The notes under the pieces were generated by a model that searched no databases, was not told where the DNA came from, and was given only the letters and a program-made list of their open reading frames with translations. A stretch of DNA of 64,000 nucleotides. Origin: Phaeobacter gallaeciensis DSM 26640. GTDB lineage: Bacteria; Pseudomonadota; Alphaproteobacteria; Rhodobacterales; Rhodobacteraceae. Location: positions 557,501-621,500 of the forward strand of contig NC_023137.1 in assembly GCF_000511385.1 (NCBI RefSeq), written 5' to 3'. Both the position numbers and the translations under genes were made by a program. Positions 1 to 8,492 of the stretch are shown piece by piece (the first letter of the stretch is position 1; each line of letters begins with the position of its first letter).

Positions 1-46
1 CTTACCAGCTTCTGTGGCGTGACAGTTCACTGTCTTTTTCTGGACC
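1..46 (+). other. End of the 16S-23S internal transcribed spacer (partial)
   Basis: The bases before the 23S gene are the last part of the rRNA spacer; 16S and spacer tRNAs would lie before the window. The last bases, with the first of the 23S gene (46-55), are complementary to 2866-2875 just after the 23S body. This forms the closing helix that brackets pre-23S rRNA for RNase III processing. No gene is visible here. Confidence 0.75.
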
Positions 47-178
47 AGATCAAGCGCGAGAAGGGCGTTTGGTGGATGCCTTGGCAGTAAGAGGCGATGA
101 AGGACGTGATACTCTGCGATAAGTCATGGGGAGCTGAGAATAGGCTTTGATCCATGAATTTCCGAATGGGGGAACCCA

Positions 179-229
179 CCTGACAGTTCGTTATTGTTAG
201 CTCTGCTATCAATAATGAGCTTAATCAGG
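179..229 (+). other. Enlarged helix 9 of 23S rRNA (intervening-sequence type stem-loop)
   Basis: Where E. coli has a short helix 9, this gene has about 50 nt closed by CCTGA (179-183) and TCAGG (225-229). The inner arms are 189-199 and 207-217, which pair over 11 positions with one G-U wobble and one mismatch. Such helix 9 insertions are known in many alphaproteobacteria, including Rhodobacter, and are often cut out by RNase III, leaving fragmented 23S rRNA. The stem is visible; cleavage is inference. Confidence 0.7.
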
Positions 230-1119
230 TACTTAAGACCTGAATACATAGGGTTTTAAGAGCAAACCCGGGGAACTGAAACATCTAAGTACCCGGAGGA
301 AAGGACATCAATATGATACTCCCCTAGTAGCGGCGAGCGAACGGGGACCAGCCGAGCCTTGAGTGTGAATAGAATGTGTTGGGAAGCACAGCCATAGTGG
401 GTGATAGCCCCGTATATGAAGCATGATAGGACGTATTAAGTAGGGCGGGACACGTGAAATCCTGTCTGAAGATCGGAGGACCACCTTCGAAGGCTAAGTA
501 CTCCTTACTGACCGATAGCGAACCAGTACCGTGAGGGAAAGGTGAAAAGCACCCCGACGAGGGGAGTGAAACAGTACCTGAAACCGAACGCCTACAATCA
601 GTTGGAGGCCCCTTGAGGGCTGACAGCGTACCTTTTGTATAATGGGTCATCGACTTGGTCTCACGAGCAAGCTTAAGCCGTTAGGTGTAGGCGCAGCGAA
701 AGCGAGTCTTAATAGGGCGCATGAGTTCGTGGGATCAGACCCGAAACCGAGTGATCTAGGCATGGCCAGGTTGAAGGTGCAGTAACATGCACTGGAGGAC
801 CGAACCCACATCTGTTGAAAAAGATCGGGATGAGCTGTGCCTAGGGGTGAAAGGCCAATCAAACTCGGAGATAGCTGGTTCTCTGCGAAATCTATTTAGG
901 TAGAGCGTCATCCGAATACCCCGGGGGGTAGAGCACTGGATGGGTAATGGGGCCCCACAGGCTTACTGATCCTAACCAAACTCCGAATACCCGGGAGTAC
1001 TAGATGGCAGACACACTGCGGATGCTAACGTCCGTAGTGGAGAGGGAAACAACCCTGACCTACAGCTAAGGCCCCTAATTCATGGCTAAGTGGGAAAGCA
1101 GGTGGGATGTCCAAAACAA

Positions 1120-1150
<31 letters not shown>

Positions 1151-1283
1151 TAAAGATAGCGTAACAGCTCACTGGTCTAATTAAGACGTCCTGCGGCGAA
1201 GATGTAACGGGGCTCAAGCCATGAGCCGAAGCTTAGGATGCACATAGTGCATGGTAGCAGAGCGTAGTGTGACATAGTCTCAT

Positions 1284-1315
1284 GTCTCCTTAGTGTCTTC
1301 GGACACATTGGAGAC
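1284..1315 (+). other. Extended hairpin with UUCG tetraloop in 23S rRNA
   Basis: Arms GTCTCC (1284-1289) and GGAGAC (1310-1315) enclose a second stem GTGTC/GACAC (1293-1297 and 1302-1306) capped by a cUUCGg tetraloop at 1298-1301. A three-base internal loop on each side separates the stems. It sits in a peripheral region that is much shorter in E. coli 23S rRNA, so it is a lineage-specific expansion. It may be structural or may be an RNase III target. Confidence 0.6.
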
Positions 1316-1884
1316 AAGAGGCTTTCGATGAAGCGGGCGCGTGAGCGATCCCGTGGAGAGATCACTAGCGAGAATGATGACATGAGTAGCGACAAAGAGT
1401 GTGAGAGACACTCTCGCCGAAAGTCCAAGGGTTCCTGCTTAAAGCTAATCTGAGCAGGGTAAGCCGGCCCCTAAGGCGAGGCCGAAAGGCGTAGCCGATG
1501 GGAACTAGGTTAATATTCCTAGGCCAGGAGGATGTGACGGATTGTGAAGGTAGTTCATCCTTATCGGATTGAATGGGCTGCTGATCAGTCCCTGGAAATA
1601 GCCCTCCATGAGACCGTACCCTAAACCGACACAGGTGGACTGGTAGAGAATACCAAGGCGCTTGAGAGAACGATGTTGAAGGAACTCGGCAAAATACCTC
1701 CGTAAGTTCGCGAGAAGGAGGCCCGGTTCCAAGGCAACTTGGAGCTGGGGGCACAAACCAGGGGGTGGCGACTGTTTATTAAAAACACAGGGCTCTGCGA
1801 AGTCGCAAGACGACGTATAGGGTCTGACGCCTGCCCGGTGCCTGAAGGTTAAAAGGAGGGGTGAGAGCTCCGAATTGAAGCCCA

Positions 1885-1967
<83 letters not shown>

Positions 1968-2222
1968 CGACTTCCCCGCTGTCTCCAACATCGACTCAGC
2001 GAAATTGAATTGCCTGTCAAGATGCAGGCTTCCCGCGGTTAGACGGAAAGACCCCGTGCACCTTTACTACAGCTTCGCACTGGCATCAGGATTGTGATGT
2101 GCAGGATAGGTGGTAGGCATCGAAACCGGAACGCTAGTTCCGGTGGAGCCTCCCTTGAGATACCACCCTTCGCACTCTTGATGTCTAACCGCGGTCCGTT
2201 ATCCGGATCCGGGACCCTGCGT

Positions 2223-2257
<35 letters not shown>

Positions 2258-2400
2258 GCGTAACGGAGGCGCGCGAAGGTTGGCTCAGAGCGGTCGGAAA
2301 TCGCTCGTTGAGTGCAATGGCAGAAGCCAGCCTGACTGCGAGACTGACAAGTCGAGCAGAGACGAAAGTCGGCCATAGTGATCCGGTGGTCCCAAGTGGG

Positions 2401-2449
<49 letters not shown>

Positions 2450-2947
2450 ACTGCCCAAGAGTCCATATCGACGGCAGTGTTTGGCACCTCGATGTCGGCT
2501 CATCTCATCCTGGGGCTGGAGCAGGTCCCAAGGGTACGGCTGTTCGCCGTTTAAAGAGGTACGTGAGCTGGGTTTAGAACGTCGTGAGACAGTTCGGTCC
2601 CTATCTGCCGTGGGTGTAGGATACTTGAGAGGAGTTGCCCCTAGTACGAGAGGACCGGGGTGAACGATCCACTGGTGGACCTGTTGTTGCGCCAGCAGCA
2701 GTGCAGGGTAGCTATGATCGGACAGGATAACCGCTGAAGGCATCTAAGCGGGAAGCCCCCCTCAAAACAAGGTATCCCTGAGGGCCGAGGTAGACCACCT
2801 CGTCAATAGGCCGGAGATGTAAGTGCAGCAATGCATTCAGTTGACCGGTACTAATCGCCCGATAGGCTTGATCTGTTCCAGTAACAGGCAGTGACACAAT
2901 GAACCAAAAGCAAAACTAAAACATGGACTTCATGTCGATTGTATCTC

Positions 2948-2975
2948 CGCGACGTCTCAAAATAAAAACGTCGCG
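2948..2975 (+). other. Inverted repeat in the 23S-5S spacer, probable processing stem
   Basis: Perfect 8-bp arms CGCGACGT (2948-2955) and ACGTCGCG (2968-2975) enclose an A-rich 12-nt loop between the 23S and 5S genes. There is no T-tract and transcription must continue into 5S, so an rRNA processing stem is more likely than a terminator. Confidence 0.55.
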
Positions 2976-2992
2976 AATATGGATTTTCCTCG

Positions 2993-3111
2993 GTTTGGTG
3001 GTCATAGCGCAAGTGAAACACCCGGTCCCATCCCGAACCCGGAAGTTAAGCACTGTTGCGCCGATGGTACTGCGTCTTAAGGCGTGGGAGAGTAGGTCAC
3101 CGCCAAACCTA
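2993..3111 (+). rRNA. rrf: 5S ribosomal RNA
   Basis: About 119 nt. It opens with GTTTGGTGGTCATAGCG and closes with CACCGCCAAACCTA, whose ends pair to form helix I. The conserved loop CCCATCCCGAAC is at about 3028-3039. It follows 23S by about 120 nt and precedes tRNA-fMet by about 100 nt, the usual order in Rhodobacterales rRNA operons. Confidence 0.96.
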
Positions 3112-3207
3112 GTAAAATCCATAAATCTAAACGATCAAAAATACCTTCAGATATCCCAGCTGAAGGGACACCTTCCTAATCACAAAAAACGTGATCTGGA
3201 AATATAC

Positions 3208-3284
<77 letters not shown>

Positions 3285-4016
3285 ACTTAAGCAAGCAATA
3301 ACAAATACTTACAGTCGTCTCCGGGCGGCTTTCCGTGTTTGGAACAACGGCGCTGGAAGCAACGGAAACCCCGCGGAAGAAAACGAGGCACTTTGGAGCC
3401 GCGGCGTCAGCGACTTCCTTGCTCAGAGTTGCCATGAGCTCCCCAATAGTCCTGCAATAGAATGACGGCACATCGTCGGGCAAGCCTGACCGATCAATGT
3501 AGCTTCTCTGTCCAAAATTCAGCCCATCTGGGGGCCTATTGGGTCAATGACAAAGAAGCCCTGACGCCAACCAAGTGCAGGATGTTCAGCCGTCGTGAGG
3601 TGACCTTTCCGCAGCTCAGCGATCTCACGTTGAAGATTGGATTGGTGGAGGGGCCAGGGGGACGCAGATCTCGCTGTATCCATGGGTACAGCCTCGAGAT
3701 GCTGACGCTGAAAGCGGCGCAGTTATCTGTTTATGCGGAAACCTGCGTGTTAACACTGATAAAACAGCTTTCGAACGAAGCACTTCGGCGGGTCGTGGTG
3801 CCATCTGTGTTTTTCTTTTCAACGCAACAGATGGTTAATGCAGCGGCACGACTTCGCGACAGATCCAATGAGTGACGACCCTTTGGACAAACTGGGTGCA
3901 ATTTAAAAGGCCTTTTACCCTTTATTATAATTGATTCAGTAGATCTGATGCCAAGCCAAGCTGCCGACAAGTCTACAAAGTTGGCATCTGTTGGATTCAT
4001 TTGTCAAGGAACGCCA
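3285..4016. other. 732 bp without a recognisable gene, downstream of tRNA-fMet
   Basis: Open frames on both strands exist (for example + 3462-3875, about 137 aa), but none has a good ribosome binding site or a composition I recognise. A minus-strand frame ending inside the tRNA carries the GVGFEPTTFRL peptide typical of false ORFs read through tRNA-fMet. The DNA may be a decayed remnant of an inserted element between the rRNA operon and the sugar genes. I see no terminal repeats, transposase motif or copy of the tRNA 3' end to prove it. Confidence 0.5.
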
Positions 4017-5207
4017 ATGTCTATGTGCTGCTCTCTCTGCCAAGAGGAAAACCTAGTTAAATTTATAGACTTGGGTCGTCAGCCTTTGGCGAATAAATAC
4101 CCCCGGCCAACTGATTTCGAAGAAGAGAAATTTTTCTCCCTTGAGGTGTTCTTTTGCGTGACTTGCAAGAATGTTCAGCTGGGGGAAATGGTTCCACGGG
4201 CCCTCATGTTTGAGGATTACTACTATTTGAGTTCGGTCAATGGAGGCCTTGTGCGCCACTTCGAGGCATTGGCTGAAGATCTACAAGGCGCTGAATTCAT
4301 AGTTGATATCGGTTCCAATGATGGCGTGCTGCTACGACCGTTGAAACAACTTGGTGTATGCGCCCTCGGAATAGAGCCCTCAGTGAATGTCTCTAAAATC
4401 GCCAATGACGAGGGACTGGAAACAATCTGTGCGTTCTTTGACGAGGCCTCGGCAAGACAGATTGTCAACAGTCATGGTGAAGCCGATGTGATTGTGGCAA
4501 GTAGCGTATTCACCCATCTTGATGCCCCAGATGAGTTTATCCGGGCTGCGGATATCTTGCTGGCTGAAACGGGCAAGCTGGTGATTGAGGTCGAATATAT
4601 CCTCAATATGATCAATCAATTGCAGTATGAACGTTTCTACCTGGATAGGATCTTCTATTATTCGATCTCTTCGATGAAAACTCTGTTCGGCAAGCACGGT
4701 ATGGTGATCACGCAGGTGGAACCGGTCGCCCAACATGGGGGGTCTCTTCGGTTCACGTTAATGCGCGAGGCGGCCGGCAGCCAAGCATCAGAGCTTGATG
4801 AGTTGATTGCCACCGAATTGGAGGTCTTGAACTCCGAAGCACTAATGGATTTTGGACAGCGCTGCCGGTCGTTGACCGATAATCTGGTGGCTGGACTGAA
4901 GAGCTGGCGGGACGCTGGTGTAAAAGTGGCCGGTTATGGTGCGCCAGCTCGGCTTTCAACAATCACGAATTTCGGCGGTATTGATAGTGAGTTGCTTCCC
5001 TTTACCGTCGACGACAGCCCGCTGAAGCAGGGGCGTACCTCTCCCGGGGCACATATCCCGGTGGTCGCGGCCTCTGAACTCGAGACCTATCAACCTGAAG
5101 TGCTTGTGGTCTTTGCTTACGAATATATCGATGACATTCGGGAAAAAACCGGCAACGCCTATGATTATTACATGCCTATTCCGCTTGTTGAACTCAAAGC
5201 TTCCTGA
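4017..5207 (+). CDS. SAM-dependent sugar C-methyltransferase family protein
   Basis: 396 aa. The start at 4017 is chosen because AAGGA (4006-4010) sits 6 nt before it; an in-frame ATG at 3948 has no such site. Three parts match the NovU/TylCIII-type C-methyltransferases: an N-terminal zinc-binding segment with C5/C8 and C47/C50, a class I SAM-binding fold with motif VDIGSNDG at 96-103, and a C-terminal Rossmann-like part with GYGAPARLSTITNF. Family members put a methyl group on carbon 3 or 5 of an NDP-keto-deoxysugar. The next gene is a nucleotide-sugar epimerase/dehydratase 20 bp away, so a modified sugar for surface polysaccharide is likely. The exact substrate cannot be read. Codon use is AT-richer than in the rest of the window. 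Confidence 0.85.
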   Translation: MSMCCSLCQEENLVKFIDLGRQPLANKYPRPTDFEEEKFFSLEVFFCVTCKNVQLGEMVPRALMFEDYYYLSSVNGGLVRHFEALAEDLQGAEFIVDIGSNDGVLLRPLKQLGVCALGIEPSVNVSKIANDEGLETICAFFDEASARQIVNSHGEADVIVASSVFTHLDAPDEFIRAADILLAETGKLVIEVEYILNMINQLQYERFYLDRIFYYSISSMKTLFGKHGMVITQVEPVAQHGGSLRFTLMREAAGSQASELDELIATELEVLNSEALMDFGQRCRSLTDNLVAGLKSWRDAGVKVAGYGAPARLSTITNFGGIDSELLPFTVDDSPLKQGRTSPGAHIPVVAASELETYQPEVLVVFAYEYIDDIREKTGNAYDYYMPIPLVELKAS

Positions 5208-5227
5208 AATTTAGAATGGGGGACAAT

Positions 5228-6313
5228 ATGTCTCAAGAAATTCAACGCATTGTCGAACGCCTCGGAACGAATGCTCAACGGTTTTCAGGAAAAACTATCC
5301 TGCTTGCTGGTGGGGCTGGCTTTTTGGGGAAGCATTTCCTCAAGGTTTTCCAAAAGCTGAACCAAGAGGTGCTACACAAGCCTTGCAAGGTCATTTCTGT
5401 CGACAACTACATTACCGGCACCCAAAATCTCGACGACAGTATCGCGAATGATCCCCAGATAATGCAGGTTTGGGCCGATGTGACACATCCACTGCCTGTA
5501 CGTGAGGATATCGACTTTATTATCCATGGGGCAGGCATTGCTTCGCCGGTATACTATATGCGTTACCCATTGGAGACCATTGAAAGTGCCGTGCATGGCA
5601 CACGCAACCTTCTAAATCTGGCGGCGAGCAACAAGGAACTTGAGGGCTTTTTGTTCTTCAGCTCTTCTGAGATCTATGGCGACCCAGACCCGCGTGCGGT
5701 TCCGATCAAAGAAGATTACTATGGCAATGTATCAACTGTTGGTCCGCGGGCCTGCTATGATGAGTCAAAACGCCTAGGTGAAACGCTCTGCACTATTTAT
5801 CAGGAACACCACGGTGTCCCGACAAAGATCGTACGTCCTTTCAACGTGTTCGGCCCCGGCATGGGGCACAATGACCGCCGTGTTATTCCCATGTTCACCT
5901 ATCAGTCGCTGAATGGACGCACTATTCCAGTGCATGGTACCGGTCTGCAAACTCGAACCTTTTGCTATATCACCGACGCCATCTACGGTTTTCTGATGAC
6001 GCTCCTGCAAGGTGAGCTTGGTGAAGCTTACAATATTGGCAATCCTGACAACGAAATCTCGATGAACGAGTTGGCAGCAATGTACCCAAGACTGGTGCCA
6101 GGCGCGACATTTTCCACCATCGACTACCCAGACACTTATCCGGCGGGTGAGCCAAATCGACGATGCCCTGACATCACTAAAGCACGGGAGACCTTTGGGT
6201 ATACCGCTGAAGTGAATGTTGAAGATGGTTTGCACAGGTTTATCGACTGGGCGCGGCATGAACGCAGCTACATCGATTTTGAACCCGATGCGAACGTGAA
6301 ACTGGCAGGCTAA
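5228..6313 (+). CDS. NAD-dependent nucleotide-sugar epimerase/dehydratase (UDP-glucuronate decarboxylase-like)
   Basis: 361 aa from ATG 5228, which has GGGGGA just upstream; the in-frame ATG at 5216 has no ribosome binding site. It is an extended short-chain dehydrogenase with GGAGFLG (residues 28-34) for NAD binding, the SSSEIYGDP active-site strand, and the catalytic pair Y177/K181 in CYDESKR. The wording of these motifs (ASPVYY, GNVSTVGPRACYDESKR, RPFNVFGPGM) is closest to UDP-glucuronate decarboxylase/UDP-xylose synthase. A 4,6-dehydratase or epimerase of related type is possible. It lies between the C-methyltransferase and the Gfo/Idh oxidoreductase and is 6 bp from the latter, so the three form one transcription unit. 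Confidence 0.85.
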   Translation: MSQEIQRIVERLGTNAQRFSGKTILLAGGAGFLGKHFLKVFQKLNQEVLHKPCKVISVDNYITGTQNLDDSIANDPQIMQVWADVTHPLPVREDIDFIIHGAGIASPVYYMRYPLETIESAVHGTRNLLNLAASNKELEGFLFFSSSEIYGDPDPRAVPIKEDYYGNVSTVGPRACYDESKRLGETLCTIYQEHHGVPTKIVRPFNVFGPGMGHNDRRVIPMFTYQSLNGRTIPVHGTGLQTRTFCYITDAIYGFLMTLLQGELGEAYNIGNPDNEISMNELAAMYPRLVPGATFSTIDYPDTYPAGEPNRRCPDITKARETFGYTAEVNVEDGLHRFIDWARHERSYIDFEPDANVKLAG

Positions 6314-6319
6314 CGCCAC

Positions 6320-7180
6320 ATGGTGGTGTTGGGCTTGGTCGGGCGGGGGGCTTGGGCGCGCAACATCAGCGCGACCCTGGACACCCTGCCAGATGTCGAC
6401 TGGGTGCCTGTGACCCACCCAGAACCCATGATCGATGGTGTCATCATCGCGAACAAGAGCCAAGATCATGTTTCTTCAGTGCTTCCATTCGTGGAAGCTG
6501 GCGTGCCCTGTTTTGTTGAAAAACCATTGGCGACTCGGATCGAGGATTTCCTTCGGCTGGAAGTCGCCGCAGAGGCCGCCGGGGGCGCCGTTTTTGCCGG
6601 TCACCTGCACCGGTTTAATCCGGCAGCCGAAGCCTTCTGCGCGGCACTCCCGCAGATCGGGTCGATCCAGTCGGTAAGGGCGTATTGCGCCAACAACAAC
6701 CCGCGCGATGATACGTCAGTGATATGGGATTGGTTGCCGCACCCGTTGTCTATGGCTCGGCAGATCTTCGGCTCGCCTGCGGATCAAGCCAGGGCCTATA
6801 GCCTTCGGGGTAGGGACCGTCCGCTGCATGTTGTTGCGCAGCTTTTGTATCAAGGACGACGATTTGATCTGGAAGCCAGCTGGCTGGCATCGTCTGCTGC
6901 GTTTCGACTCATTGCAGAGGGACGTGATGGGAGGCTTATCTTTGATGACAAGGCGGCACATAAGGTTCTGCTTTTTCAAGAAGGCGTTTGCCAGCCCTTA
7001 ACCTATGAGAATGAGCTCCCGCTTTCGCGGGAGCTGCGCGCGTTTGTCGATATGATCCGCGGAGTGTCCAGGAATGCGTCCCCTCTGAGTGCGGCCAAAG
7101 ATGTCATGCACAGTCTTGATGCAATTTCACGCTCGGCGCGCAGAATGGGAGAGCCCGTCGCGATCAATTGGCAAGGCTGA
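6320..7180 (+). CDS. Gfo/Idh/MocA family oxidoreductase
   Basis: 286 aa, third gene of the sugar cassette. The N-terminus has a Rossmann strand with GLVGRGAWA. The family-typical EKP motif is FVEKPL with K68, the lysine that contacts nicotinamide and substrate. The putative catalytic H in WLPHPLS falls where the family has its histidine. It is shorter than most members (330-390 aa); the C-terminal beta-sheet domain is reduced. Family members oxidise or reduce hydroxyls of sugars or cyclitols with NAD(P). Here reduction or oxidation of a nucleotide-linked sugar made by the two upstream enzymes is inferred. Its last 17 bp overlap the 3' end of the convergent gene. Confidence 0.8.
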   Translation: MVVLGLVGRGAWARNISATLDTLPDVDWVPVTHPEPMIDGVIIANKSQDHVSSVLPFVEAGVPCFVEKPLATRIEDFLRLEVAAEAAGGAVFAGHLHRFNPAAEAFCAALPQIGSIQSVRAYCANNNPRDDTSVIWDWLPHPLSMARQIFGSPADQARAYSLRGRDRPLHVVAQLLYQGRRFDLEASWLASSAAFRLIAEGRDGRLIFDDKAAHKVLLFQEGVCQPLTYENELPLSRELRAFVDMIRGVSRNASPLSAAKDVMHSLDAISRSARRMGEPVAINWQG

Positions 7181-8180
7181 GGTGCCCGTAGATCTGCGCC
7201 AGGATCTCTTGGACACGGATATCCACATGGCTGGTTTCCATAGCCAGTTCATGACGGGCGATCACACCAGCCTCTCCTTGCTTGCAGAAGTGAGCATTGG
7301 CTGCCTCAGTAACCGCTTTCGGATTTTCTAGATCACTTTCCTCAAAGTAGAATAGATGCTCCTGCAGTGCCGACAAGGCTGGCAGCTCTTTCAGGCTAGC
7401 GGGTAGGATTGGCACACCACCGGTAATCAGCGCGTCAAATGCACGTATAGGTAGATCATTGCGAGTCGGAATGATCCAATGGCTCATATGGGCGGCCCAT
7501 TCATCTAGTCGATCCAGTTCCGTCCTCCCATGGTAGGTCTGCGGAGCTGCTCCGACATGCTTGAAATGCTCGCTCAGCCTCTCAAGCATCGAATTACGTT
7601 CAGGAAATTGTGGGTGGAGGATGTGGCGCCCAAGCGGCTCGGTATCTCTGGTGATGGTCAGGAAGTGATCACGGTGCTCCTCTAGGTAGGCCCGGGACCA
7701 CTGGATGACCGCTGCGCTGACCGGTGAGCCCATGGCTGTTGTCATCTGCGCATAAGTTTCATTGTTATGCGGATGACAAGGTATATAAAAATCAGAAAAA
7801 AGCGCAAAATTCACTGACTCAGAAATCTGGTGATGATTGTCAAAATCCCAGATGCATACATGCGCACGCGGCTGGTTGGCAAACATACGTGCATATTTCT
7901 GCATACCAATTTTAGCGATGTCATTGTTGTTTAAAATATAGATCGTGTCGGCGTCAAAGTGCTCGATCGACTTCAGATTGATGTGATCTATTTGGTTTTT
8001 TTTCTCAGTTTGGCTGAAAATACCCTCGCTTAAGTATACCGGCGTGTGTTGTCTTAGTTTCATACCTGCAGAAAACACCTGGCGTCGCAGCTCTTTTTTT
8101 TGGTTCCACTGGGCGATCTGTGAACTCTCGGATGTCTTGTGGTGCTGGGCGGGCGGTGATTTTTCCTGGGCGATGGGCAT
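7164..8180 (-). CDS. Probable glycosyltransferase-like protein
   Basis: 338 aa on the opposite strand, overlapping the oxidoreductase tail to tail by 17 bp. I do not recognise the whole protein. The segment PTRNDLPIRAFDALITGGVPILP (split here as PTRNDLPIRAF and DALITGGVPILP) resembles the C-terminal donor-binding region of GT-B glycosyltransferases, where an acidic residue and a G-G/C-G-x-P loop bind the nucleotide-sugar. No signal peptide or membrane segment is seen. ATG 8180 lacks a clear ribosome binding site; ATG 8063 (residue 40) is an alternative. The first third of the gene is clearly AT-rich compared with the rest of the window. Location beside sugar-modifying genes supports a role in surface glycan assembly, but this is inference. 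Confidence 0.55.
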   Translation of the reverse strand: MPIAQEKSPPAQHHKTSESSQIAQWNQKKELRRQVFSAGMKLRQHTPVYLSEGIFSQTEKKNQIDHINLKSIEHFDADTIYILNNNDIAKIGMQKYARMFANQPRAHVCIWDFDNHHQISESVNFALFSDFYIPCHPHNNETYAQMTTAMGSPVSAAVIQWSRAYLEEHRDHFLTITRDTEPLGRHILHPQFPERNSMLERLSEHFKHVGAAPQTYHGRTELDRLDEWAAHMSHWIIPTRNDLPIRAFDALITGGVPILPASLKELPALSALQEHLFYFEESDLENPKAVTEAANAHFCKQGEAGVIARHELAMETSHVDIRVQEILAQIYGHLSLAN

Positions 8181-8492
8181 ATATATTTAATCCCTTATAT
8201 TTTCTCATCTGGAAGTTATCTTCCGATCACAAATCATTCAAAACTGGGGCAGTACCTAGGAGCGGATCCTCCTGTAAGCATCAGTAGAATAGGTAAAAAG
8301 GCGTGAAAATTTCTCTAACTTGAATAATACTCTTATTTTGCGGGGCGTGACTGTAGGGTTTTGCGCAGCCGCAATTGCGATCCTCGCTGAGAACTACTCC
8401 AGCCATGCCGTTTGATCAGCGGCCTTCTCCATGCCTGCAACCTGCAAGACCGACAGCGGTGCTCTTATACAGCGGTGGCTAAGTGGATGGTC
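8181..8492. other. Intergenic region at the end of the sugar cassette
   Basis: 312 bp with the promoter region of the minus-strand glycosyltransferase-like gene (AT-rich, 8181-8350), then GC-rich sequence up to the kinase stop. A direct or inverted copy of the tRNA-fMet 3' end, which would mark an island boundary, was looked for and not seen. No gene is supported. Confidence 0.5.

Noticed and set aside
3462..3875. Plus-strand frame of 137 codons after the tRNA
   Set aside because: No ribosome binding site, no recognisable motif and mixed composition. A decayed gene cannot be excluded but is not supported.
8181..8492. Search for an attachment-site copy of the tRNA-fMet 3' end
   Set aside because: No copy of the CCTACTCCCGCAACCA end was seen, so island integration into the tRNA is not claimed.
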